Assembly: GCA_905214855.1 (NCBI GenBank) | Contig: CAJMNU010000100.1 | Coordinates: 1 to 5,639 of the forward strand | Reading direction: 5' to 3' | Source of the DNA: an uncultured bacterium | GTDB lineage: Bacteria; Bacillota; Clostridia; Lachnospirales; Lachnospiraceae | DNA: 5,639 nucleotides | Part shown: piece by piece, positions 1 to 5,639 of the stretch | How positions within the stretch are numbered: the first letter of the stretch is position 1 | Layout: each line of letters begins with the position of its first letter | Notes under the pieces: generated by a model | Told to the model about the DNA's origin: nothing | What the model saw: only the letters and a program-made list of their open reading frames with translations | Database searches by the model: none | Position numbers and translations under genes: made by a program

Positions 1-551
1 GTACCTGCCTGCACACCTCCATTTTCATCTCCATATTCAAACTCTGCCCCTGCATATGCCGCCAGATCTGCATCTCCTGTACAGTCGATAAAATACTTTG
101 CCTTTAACTTTTCCATCCCATTTTTTCCACAGACTGTGATCATATCCAAACGCTTTTCCCCAGAAGCCATCTCTACATCCACTACCATACTATGGAACAG
201 GATATCACTTCCACTCTCACAGACGATATCATCCAATACTCTTTTTAGAATCTCAGGATCAATGGGAAACCAGTCAATCCCCTCAATGCGGTCTGGTTTT
301 CTGTCATAAAACGGACTCTGGTAGCACTCTTTTTTCAGATTTTCCAGAATCTCACGACCAATTCCTCCGATCAGATCTTCCACACCATTGGTATAAGGAC
401 CAAATGCCGGTACACTTGCCAGAGTTGCCATTCCGCCCAAAAATGCTTCCCGCTCAATCAAAAGTGTCTTCGCACCATTTCTTGCAGCCGCAACTGCGGC
501 TGCCACACCGGCAGGACCTCCTCCTGCCACGATCACATCATATTCTCTCAT
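1..551 (-). CDS. FAD-dependent oxidoreductase, FAD_oxidored-type (N-terminal part; runs off the left edge)
   Basis: The frame opens with ATG at 551 and stays open for 183 codons to the window edge, so only the N-terminal part is present. Residues 4-33 form a Rossmann dinucleotide-binding fold: [16 protein letters not shown] carries the Gly-rich loop (G10, G12, G15), and the strand TLLIE ends in Glu33, the usual ligand of the FAD adenosine ribose. A second family-typical motif, [19 protein letters not shown] (about 155-173), matches the ATG-D-GDLAA-AGA pattern of the FAD_oxidored group (PF12831 type). Residues 50-70 (FGPYTNG...IGGIGREI) also fit that group. There is no signal peptide, so it is probably cytoplasmic. 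It starts 15 bases after the tandem TAG TAG stop of the lyase gene and is probably co-transcribed and translationally coupled with it. Family members often sit in glycan-use clusters, but their substrates are mostly unknown; oxidation of a sugar or lyase product is inference only. The family call is strong; the reaction is not determined. Confidence 0.88.
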   Translation of the reverse strand, partial: MREYDVIVAGGGPAGVAAAVAAARNGAKTLLIEREAFLGGMATLASVPAFGPYTNGVEDLIGGIGREILENLKKECYQSPFYDRKPDRIEGIDWFPIDPEILKRVLDDIVCESGSDILFHSMVVDVEMASGEKRLDMITVCGKNGMEKLKAKYFIDCTGDADLAAYAGAEFEYGDENGGVQAG

Positions 552-556
552 ATTTT

Positions 557-566
557 TCACTCTCTA
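557..566 (-). promoter_or_regulatory. Weak ribosome binding site of the oxidoreductase gene
   Basis: On the minus strand the bases before ATG 551 read TAGAGAGTGA then AAAAT. GAGAG (564-560) is a partial Shine-Dalgarno match with 8 bases to the start codon. It is clearly weaker than the AAGGAG sites of the two upstream genes, which suggests reliance on ribosomes finishing the lyase gene 15 bases upstream. That coupling is inference. Confidence 0.5.
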
Positions 567-1829
567 CTATTCAAAAGAAAAGACTCTTTTTTTACCATCT
601 TTTTCTGTCACTGTAATCGTACCACATCCTTTATCATCCATTTCAAATGCCACATATTCAATCTGACCGGCATTCTCTCCTCTATAGGATTCTATTACAT
701 GGGCATAAACCGTCTTTCCACCAAATCGACGCTCTACTAGATATGGTATCTCTGAAATGGATGGATTATTTGGTCCGATTCCCATAAGGATCTCTTCTCC
801 ATTTGCCATACTGTAAACGTCTGTATAAACATCCTCATCCTGATAGGAAATCTTTTCTACTGTCTCCATCTGTGTTCCTGCTGCCCGTCTGCGCTGTACA
901 TCATGGATATGTTTATATGGTTTTTTCTCACCTAAAAGCCCGACTTTTTCTCCCTCCGGCTCTGTCAGGCACTTTCCTGAGAAATGCATGACCCAATCCA
1001 TGGAAAGTGTTGGATCTGCTCCTTCTACAGTGAACACTTCTGCAAAATACCTGTCTGCCCATGCAATTCTTCTCACCATGCGAACCGGACGGTAATACTC
1101 CTCATTCCACTGAACGATCGTAAAACTGTCTGGCATTTCATATGGTTTTGTCCAATCTGCTTCTGCATCTACATAGATGACTCCATCTTTCTCCTCATAG
1201 CGGTTTAAGCGGCTATTGACTGGCGCCTGATTCTCACCACCAATGTTTACTGTATTGTGAGAACCTGTATTCTTATAATAATCATAGTGAAGCACTGCAC
1301 CATATCCTGTTGTTCCCATATCTGGTGCAACTCTCTTGCCATAAGCCAGATAGCTGATATCCAAACGGTCATAATGGTCATGCTCTCCGCCATAGCTGTC
1401 ATGTTTAAAGAGCAGATAACGGTCATCTGCACCTCTTAAAATCGTGTGTCCATAACTTCCTACTTCTGTATGATAATTTACCAGTGGAAGATCACATGGT
1501 TGTAATTCGTCCACACCATAAATAAATGCTTCCAGATTGTCTCTCTCTTCTTCCTGATAGAGTCTGTTCAGAATATACAGCAGCTTATCTCCTCCAATCT
1601 CACGGTACGCAAATTCAAAAAGATACAGACTGGATGAAGTATGCCCATAATTGGTATCATTCAACATTGGAATCCTAAAATCTGGTTCAAGATAGTAATA
1701 CAGCAGTTCCATCATTGCTTTATAGTTTGGATGGTGAATCTGACTGTGCGGTGTATGTAATGCAAATTTTTCATATGCAAAGAAGCTGGTCAGAGCATAA
1801 AAATGATATCCAAATGCTCCCTCAAACCA
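567..1829 (-). pseudogene. 3' fragment of the broken lyase: catalytic Tyr segment and C-terminal beta domain
   Basis: Open frame of 420 codons beginning with WFEGAFGYHFYAL at 1829-1791. In the restored numbering this is W249 to L261, and Y256 is the candidate catalytic tyrosine (HepII uses Tyr257). The frame continues through a conserved Leu/Pro-rich stretch (YLEPDFRIPMLND). The C-terminal sheet domain contains GGEHDHYDRLDISY (about 395-408, candidate second catalytic His398 or His400) and SHNTVNIGG (about 438-446), both typical of heparinase II/III C-terminal domains. The first in-frame ATG pair is at 1715-1710 (MMELL) and has no Shine-Dalgarno sequence before it, so this part is unlikely to be made alone. 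There are no further stops or frame changes, so the break appears recent. The gene ends with tandem TAG TAG stops. Confidence 0.83.
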
Positions 1830-2575
1830 TATGTGGTTTGAGGGAGCATAGCATGTAAAAGCTGATACAAAATACCATTTTTTTCGTAGACGGCAAACTG
1901 AACATATTTATCTATGCCAAAGATCAATCCTATGATCGCAATTGCAGAATTGATAATCACCTCATGATTATGCAGCTGATCATGACGATGCTCTACTAAA
2001 AAATCAGCTCCCGGCAGCAGCATTCCATCTCGGATCGCATTTCTCTCCTCTTCTGTCATGGCATCAGATAAAAGATCAAATGCCATAGCAAAACTTCTCA
2101 AAAAGTTTGCCTCATCCAATGTCTGTGCACCGGATTTTCCTGGTCCATTATAAGGAATATCTCCATGCACTTCATAATCTTTATAATAACGGGAATATTC
2201 CAGCATGATATCAATTGCTTTTCTTGCATAGGATTCCTCTTTTGTGATCATATGGATCAGACCCATTTTAAAACATGCCTCATAATTACGACTATTAATA
2301 ATTCCCCACCATGTGCTGTCATATGGCTCTCCGCTCAAAACCTGCCCACAGGACGGACATCTGTGATGATGTGGATCGTTTCGATCAAACTCTAAAAGTA
2401 CAGAACACTTTGGACAATAATAATATAAAAACCAGTTTGCAATCCCTGTCTTTGGCACTAAAATTGGTGCCTCATACACCTCTTTCACTGCATCTTTCAA
2501 ACGCTCCATAACTTTTGGCTGTTTTCTACCTCTCTCCTGAAGATGTAAAATCTCCTGTTCTGTAAATTGGATCAT
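1790..2575 (-). CDS. 5' fragment of the broken lyase: N-terminal barrel domain with a four-cysteine knuckle
   Basis: This is the translatable part, 261 residues from ATG 2575. I prefer that start over the in-frame ATG at 2593, because the codons between them (Met-Arg-Arg-Arg-Arg-Asn) are the gene's own Shine-Dalgarno sequence. Residues 54-76 hold CPKC and CPSC, 15 residues apart (C54, C57, C73, C76). This is a zinc-ribbon-like pair within YYYCPKCSVLLEFDRNDPHHH and RCPSCGQVLSGEPYDSTWW, a block I recognise from other heparinase II/III-like proteins. Residues 90-240 look like barrel helices. HNHE at 202-205 fits the Asn/His active-site position of the family (HepII uses His202 and Glu205; the exact equivalence is inferred). 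After P245 the true frame is lost, and 16 unrelated residues (QTTYGLREHLDIIFML) follow before the stop. The product would lack the catalytic Tyr segment and the whole C-terminal domain, so it is probably inactive and unstable. Confidence 0.85.
   Translation of the reverse strand: MIQFTEQEILHLQERGRKQPKVMERLKDAVKEVYEAPILVPKTGIANWFLYYYCPKCSVLLEFDRNDPHHHRCPSCGQVLSGEPYDSTWWGIINSRNYEACFKMGLIHMITKEESYARKAIDIMLEYSRYYKDYEVHGDIPYNGPGKSGAQTLDEANFLRSFAMAFDLLSDAMTEEERNAIRDGMLLPGADFLVEHRHDQLHNHEVIINSAIAIIGLIFGIDKYVQFAVYEKNGILYQLLHAMLPQTTYGLREHLDIIFML
1814..1849. repeat. Perfect 16-bp inverted repeat with 4-base loop at the lyase frame break
   Basis: The plus strand reads ATGCTCCCTCAAACCA (1814-1829), loop TATG (1830-1833), then TGGTTTGAGGGAGCAT (1834-1849). 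The two arms are exact reverse complements over 16 bp; pairing stops on both outer sides (A1813/A1850, A1812/G1851). In gene direction the downstream arm (1829-1814) encodes the conserved W-F-E-G-A. The upstream arm (1849-1834) encodes the expected Met-Leu-Pro and then leaves the family consensus. The outer 9 bp (ATGCTCCCT against AGGGAGCAT) can be explained by normal coding; the inner 7 bp look copied from the other arm. No U-tract directly follows, so it is not a standard terminator. Confidence 0.95.
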
Positions 2576-2580
2576 GTTTC

Positions 2581-2590
2581 TTCTCCTTCT
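2581..2590 (-). promoter_or_regulatory. Ribosome binding site that fixes the lyase start at 2575
   Basis: On the minus strand, AGAAGGAGAA holds AAGGAG (2588-2583), with 7 bases to ATG 2575, a near-ideal Shine-Dalgarno arrangement. The upstream in-frame ATG at 2593 would translate this site into Arg-Arg-Arg-Arg and has only AT-rich sequence before it. The start at 2575 (MIQFTEQE) is therefore the better choice. Confidence 0.85.
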
Positions 2591-2632
2591 CATATCACTT
2601 ATTTTAAAATGATTTTAATTGAATCTAATATT

Positions 2633-3943
2633 TTATTTTAATGTGATCTCCACCACAGTATCCCTTTCATCTGGAAGCGGATAGCAGTCGCTTGCCCTGT
2701 GATCAAGGAAAAAGTATGCATTTTCGCTGTAATCCTTGAGATTCCAGTAAAATGTCTCACGGATCTCTGAATGATCGCTGACCAAACGCATAGATTCAAT
2801 CTTGCCTGCCATATCAGGAAGACAGATCGCTCCCACCTGTTCCTCCATCACATGAGCATAGAGTTTATTACCTTTTTGCGTAAATCTGCCCCACTCTGGT
2901 TTCGGATATTCTGACATACCACATCCGTAAATACTCTCTCCGTTCTCCTGCATCCATTCTCCCACTTCTGAGAGGATCTTAACGGATTCTTTTGGAATCT
3001 GCCCCTTCGCATTTGGTCCAACATTCAAGATCAAATTTCCTCCTTTGCTGACACATTCCACCAATGTACGAATCACTAATTTAGGAGATTTGTAATGATG
3101 ATCGGAAGAAACATATCCCCAGTTATTATTCAGAGTAATACATGCTTCCCACGGAATCGGTGTTCCGGCATCATCTCTAAGACATGCTGGCGGGATCATC
3201 TGTTCCGGCGATGCAAAATCTCCTGCATATACAGCTGGATTCAAAGTATAAATACTTCCCTTTCCAGAACCACTCGCCTCCAAACGATTATCCACTACAA
3301 TATGTGGCTGGATCTCTCTTACCATCTGAATCAACTCTGATGCTTTCCATGTTTCACCTTTCATCTTCTCATAGGAAAAATCAAACCACATCAGATCCAA
3401 ATGTCCATAATTTGTCAAAAGCTCCCTCACCTGATTATGCATGTACTCCAGATAACGGTCAAAATTACGGTTTTCATTGGAATATTCTGGATTTTCTCTC
3501 ATTGGATGATGAAGATCTCCATAATGAGGATAATCCGGATGTCTCCAATCGATCAGGGAGAAATACAAGCCCACTTTAATCCCCTCTGCACGAAAAGCCT
3601 CTAAAAATTCTCTTACCAAATCACGCCCACATGGTGTATTTGTTGATTTAAAATCGGTATACTGAGAATCGAACAGACAAAAACCATCATGGTGTTTTGC
3701 TGTAAGCACCGCATATTTCATTCCTGCTTTTTTGGCAAGTTTCGCCCATTCTCTTGGATTGTAATCTTCTGCTGTAAACTCATCCTTAAATCCTTCATAT
3801 TCTTCTTTTGGCATTCTTTCATTACTTCTGACCCATTCTCCACGGGCCGGAATCGCATACAGCCCCCAATGGATAAACATTCCAAACCTTGCCTCACGAT
3901 ACCATTCTGTTCTCTTTGTTCTTTCTTCTACAATCTTATTCAT
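2633..3943 (-). CDS. Alpha-L-fucosidase, glycoside hydrolase family 29
   Basis: A complete 436-residue protein matching GH29, which releases alpha-L-fucose from glycans with retention of configuration. Family marks in order are: WYREARFGMFIHWGLYAIPA (14-33), the barrel-opening signature; TAKHHDGFCLFDS (81-93), the substrate-binding His-His segment; GLYFSLIDW (125-133); and LDLMWFDFSY (182-191), where Asp188 sits at the catalytic nucleophile position. VGPNAKGQIP (308-317) closes the barrel as in other members. The acid/base is less clear: Glu247 (GDFASPEQ) and Glu266 (PWEACIT) are candidates. After about residue 340 a short C-terminal beta domain follows. Many secreted fucosidases are longer; this one has no signal peptide or binding module, so it is probably cytoplasmic and acts on imported oligosaccharides. 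The start at 3943 follows a strong ribosome binding site, 35 bases after the regulator gene. Its place next to a uronic-acid lyase suggests a fucosylated, acidic glycan as target, which is inference. Linkage specificity cannot be read from the sequence. Confidence 0.93.
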   Translation of the reverse strand: MNKIVEERTKRTEWYREARFGMFIHWGLYAIPARGEWVRSNERMPKEEYEGFKDEFTAEDYNPREWAKLAKKAGMKYAVLTAKHHDGFCLFDSQYTDFKSTNTPCGRDLVREFLEAFRAEGIKVGLYFSLIDWRHPDYPHYGDLHHPMRENPEYSNENRNFDRYLEYMHNQVRELLTNYGHLDLMWFDFSYEKMKGETWKASELIQMVREIQPHIVVDNRLEASGSGKGSIYTLNPAVYAGDFASPEQMIPPACLRDDAGTPIPWEACITLNNNWGYVSSDHHYKSPKLVIRTLVECVSKGGNLILNVGPNAKGQIPKESVKILSEVGEWMQENGESIYGCGMSEYPKPEWGRFTQKGNKLYAHVMEEQVGAICLPDMAGKIESMRLVSDHSEIRETFYWNLKDYSENAYFFLDHRASDCYPLPDERDTVVEITLK

Positions 3944-3950
3944 CTTTTTC

Positions 3951-3958
3951 TCTCCTTC
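3951..3958 (-). promoter_or_regulatory. Ribosome binding site of the fucosidase gene
   Basis: The minus strand reads GAAGGAGA, followed by GAAAAAG and then ATG 3943. The core GGAG has about 8 bases to the start. This strong site supports the chosen start. It lies within the 35-base gap after the regulator's TAA, which has no hairpin or terminator, so read-through from the regulator gene is possible. Confidence 0.85.
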
Positions 3959-3978
3959 TACATAAATCTCATTTTATT

Positions 3979-5628
3979 TTAATATAAGTTTTCTTCCTGC
4001 ACTACTTTTTTGAATTCTGTGGGGGTACATCCATAAAATTTCTTAAAACTGCTCGCAAAATATCTCTGGTTATCATATCCACACTCTGCAGCAATATCCT
4101 GAATTCGCATCTCTGTCTTTTGTAGCAGCATTCCCGCCTTTTCCATACGCTTTCTGATAAGATATTCCCCAAATCCTTCCCCTGTGATCTGTTTGAAGGC
4201 CTGTCTTACATAACTAGCACTAAAATGTACATTCTGCGCTGCCCATTCCAGATCGATCTTAGGATTTTTAAGATTTGTTTCCAAAAGCATTTTCACCTGT
4301 TTTACCATAGCATTTGCTCTTGTCTGACCAGAATCCGTCTCAATGCTCTGACAACACTTTTTAGTGTAAGATTCTAAGATTTCTTTTAAGTCCATCAAAC
4401 TGCCATACTTCATCTTATCCTCAAACTCAAAAATCTCCTCTGGTCTTTCTCTCTCATACCCTTCCGCTTCCATATCATTTGCCAAGGCATAGATTAATTC
4501 ACCAATGGAAACCCCGATATATTCTGTCTTATGATTTGCTATTGAAACATAAGATTTCATCAAACCTGATAACAAAGCAAGTGCCTCATCCTGATGTCCT
4601 GCCTTGACTGCTAATCTGATTCGGTTTTTCCATTCCCTGATCTCATTTGCAGCATTGGTATGTTCTACATGTTCCTGTAATATCTGAGAAGATGCCTTGT
4701 AAAAACGTACTTTCTTTTCCTTACGGATATCCAGAGTACATCTCCATACACAAAGAGCTTCCTGATAGGAATATTTTAAATCAGATATACTCTTTTTAAC
4801 AGCGCCTAAACCACAAAATAATATCGTATGATAATATTTTTCCATGCTGGCAGAAATCTTTTCCAATCCCATCTGAACCAGCTGGCAAAATCCCCTCTCA
4901 TCACTTGTTTCTCCACAGATCAATATGGCAAGTTGAGTTTTATCCACACCAACTGCATAAATATTGAGCCCAAAAGCAAAATATCCTTTTCCGATCAGCA
5001 TGAGAAATTCTTCTACTTTTTCCTGTGTTTCAAATTCCCATCCCCCCTGAAATCTCAGAATTCCAGCAATATAATAATTTGCTTTTAAATTCAATTCCAG
5101 CTCTTTCGCTTTTTCTAAAGTATCCGAACTTTCTTTTATTCCATTTTCCAACACTTCTTTTAAAAAATGTTCTCTTGCCAAACTGACATGACTCTTTACC
5201 TGTTCTTTTAACAAATTCATATTTTGGTTAAGAATCTTCTGGTTATCCAACTCCTCCGTGCTTTTCTTTAAAACTTCAATCAATTCTCTTGGCAAAAATG
5301 GTTTCAGCAGATAATCCGTCACCCCAAGAGAAATCGCCTGTTTTGCATACTCAAACTCATCATAACCGCTTATTATGATATTTTTGGAGGAAATTCCTAT
5401 CTTCTGCAATTCTTTTATAAGTTCCAGACCATTGATAAAGGGCATTGCAATATCTGTAATGATAATATTGGGTTTCCATACCTTTGCGGCTTCCAGAGCT
5501 TCTTTTCCATCCCCTGCCACAGCAACAACCTCTACTGGTACATCTGATTCCTGTATATTTTTTACCAACAAATCCCTGACATATACCTCATCATCTGCAA
5601 GCAGAAGACGGTCTTTGCTTTTCTCCAT
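3979..5628 (-). CDS. YesN-type two-component response regulator with AraC-family DNA-binding domain
   Basis: A 549-residue protein. Residues 7-125 are a receiver domain: acidic pair D12/D13, phospho-acceptor Asp59 (IIITDIAMP), Ser87 (IIISGYDEFEYA) and Lys109 (DYLLKPF), so all switch residues are present. Residues 115-165 are Leu/Glu/Lys-rich and probably a helical linker. The middle, about 183-310, looks like the degenerate GGDEF-like domain of YesN proteins: CGLGAVKKSISDLKYSYQEAL (272-292) fits its G-G-xxxSxxxLxxSYxEA pattern, without a GGDEF active site. Residues 443-541 are an AraC/XylS domain with two HTHs (about 458-480 and 508-530) and the signature IQDIAAECGYDNQRYFASSF. It would be phosphorylated by a YesM-type membrane kinase, probably encoded just beyond the right edge, and activate the adjoining glycan genes (inferred from position). 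The ATG at 5628 is provisional: only 11 bases precede it, with no Shine-Dalgarno sequence, and the frame is open to the edge, so the true start could be a little upstream. Confidence 0.92.
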   Translation of the reverse strand: MEKSKDRLLLADDEVYVRDLLVKNIQESDVPVEVVAVAGDGKEALEAAKVWKPNIIITDIAMPFINGLELIKELQKIGISSKNIIISGYDEFEYAKQAISLGVTDYLLKPFLPRELIEVLKKSTEELDNQKILNQNMNLLKEQVKSHVSLAREHFLKEVLENGIKESSDTLEKAKELELNLKANYYIAGILRFQGGWEFETQEKVEEFLMLIGKGYFAFGLNIYAVGVDKTQLAILICGETSDERGFCQLVQMGLEKISASMEKYYHTILFCGLGAVKKSISDLKYSYQEALCVWRCTLDIRKEKKVRFYKASSQILQEHVEHTNAANEIREWKNRIRLAVKAGHQDEALALLSGLMKSYVSIANHKTEYIGVSIGELIYALANDMEAEGYERERPEEIFEFEDKMKYGSLMDLKEILESYTKKCCQSIETDSGQTRANAMVKQVKMLLETNLKNPKIDLEWAAQNVHFSASYVRQAFKQITGEGFGEYLIRKRMEKAGMLLQKTEMRIQDIAAECGYDNQRYFASSFKKFYGCTPTEFKKVVQEENLY

Positions 5629-5639
5629 TTCTGTTTTTT

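Larger units (their letters stand above)
567..2575 (-). pseudogene. Heparinase II/III-family polysaccharide lyase, broken by a frameshift at about 1830-1840
   Basis: Two adjoining minus-strand reading frames together make one heparinase II/III-type lyase of about 668 residues, a normal length for the PL12/PL15/PL17/PL21-like fold (alpha/alpha barrel followed by a beta-sheet domain). The first frame runs from ATG 2575 and stops at 1790. The second is open from before W249 (codon at 1829) to TAG at 567. The total of 2009 bases is 3n+2, so one frame change is needed (net +2 or -1 base). The first frame is conserved through ...LLHAMLP (P245, codon 1843-1841). The next 11 bases are CAAACCACATA, where the family normally has D-G-x, and then the other frame continues with WFEGAFGYHFYAL. 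Such lyases cut uronic-acid glycosidic bonds by beta-elimination. The substrate (glycosaminoglycan, alginate or other) cannot be told from sequence. No signal peptide is seen, so it would be intracellular. As written, the gene cannot give an intact enzyme. Confidence 0.87.

Noticed and set aside
567..1715. Independent 382-residue gene starting at ATG 1715
   Set aside because: No ribosome binding site precedes it, and lyase-conserved coding in the same frame extends upstream to 1829, so it is the 3' part of the broken lyase.
1814..1849. Rho-independent terminator or operator inside the lyase gene
   Set aside because: No U-tract follows the stem directly in either direction: a run of five T's lies about 10 bases away on the gene strand, and none follows on the other strand. 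The downstream arm is ordinary conserved coding sequence, so a mutation origin explains it better than a regulatory site.
1780..1860. Insertion sequence, miniature transposon or phage attachment site at the break
   Set aside because: There is no target-site duplication, no transposase and no extra sequence beyond about 2 bases; the lyase motifs continue at once on both sides.
1814..1870. Programmed -1 ribosomal frameshift driven by the hairpin
   Set aside because: A -1 shift would join the two frames, and a stable stem is present. However, no X-XXY-YYZ slippery heptamer lies in frame just upstream (codons TTG TAT CAG CTT TTA CAT GCT). Shifting before the stem would also replace the conserved Met-Leu-Pro with unrelated residues.
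2601..2616. AT-rich inverted repeats (ATTTTAAAAT and AAAATGATTTT) between fucosidase and lyase genes
   Set aside because: The stems are short and contain only A-T pairs in an AT-rich gap, so they are too weak for a terminator and have no recognisable operator context.
3184..3982. Plus-strand open frames of 97-131 codons opposite the fucosidase gene
   Set aside because: They lie antisense to strongly supported GH29 coding sequence, have low-complexity or unfamiliar translations, and lack convincing ribosome binding sites.
3959..4010. Promoter for the fucosidase operon in the gap after the regulator
   Set aside because: TATATT/TAAAAT-like -10 candidates occur, but the region is AT-rich by nature and no well-spaced TTGACA-like -35 is visible, so I do not call one.

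Overview
The window looks like part of a carbohydrate-use gene cluster from a moderately AT-rich, low-GC Gram-positive bacterium, most likely a gut-type Clostridia/Lachnospiraceae member. That placement is inferred from the strong AAGGAG-type ribosome binding sites, the YesN-style AraC response regulator and the codon use. I cannot name a species. All genes lie on the minus strand, so the reading order runs from high to low coordinates.

In transcription order there are four genes. (1) A two-component response regulator of the YesN type (REC, degenerate GGDEF-like middle, AraC HTH) occupies 5628-3979. (2) A cytoplasmic-looking GH29 alpha-L-fucosidase occupies 3943-2633. (3) A heparinase II/III-type polysaccharide lyase occupies 2575-567; its reading frame is broken near 1830-1840. 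(4) The first 183 codons of a FAD-dependent oxidoreductase (FAD_oxidored type) run from 551 off the left edge. Gaps between genes are short (35, 57 and 15 bases), no terminator is visible, and good ribosome binding sites precede genes 2 and 3. This fits one operon, or a regulator followed by the operon it controls. No transporter or sensor kinase lies in the window; they would be expected just outside.

The likely working model is inference. A sensor kinase outside the window signals to the YesN-type regulator, which activates uptake and breakdown of a fucose- and uronic-acid-containing oligosaccharide. The fucosidase removes fucose, the lyase cuts uronic linkages by beta-elimination, and the oxidoreductase does a redox step on a sugar or product. 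None of these enzymes has a visible signal peptide, so the work would be done inside the cell on imported oligosaccharides.

The most unusual signal is a perfect 16-bp inverted repeat with a 4-base loop (1814-1849), placed exactly where the lyase frame breaks. The downstream arm (in gene direction) encodes the conserved W-F-E-G-A of the lyase active-site region. The upstream arm is its exact reverse complement and replaces the expected P-D-G-x-W coding. This looks like a quasipalindrome (template-switch) mutation that inactivated the gene, or an artefact of the same kind.
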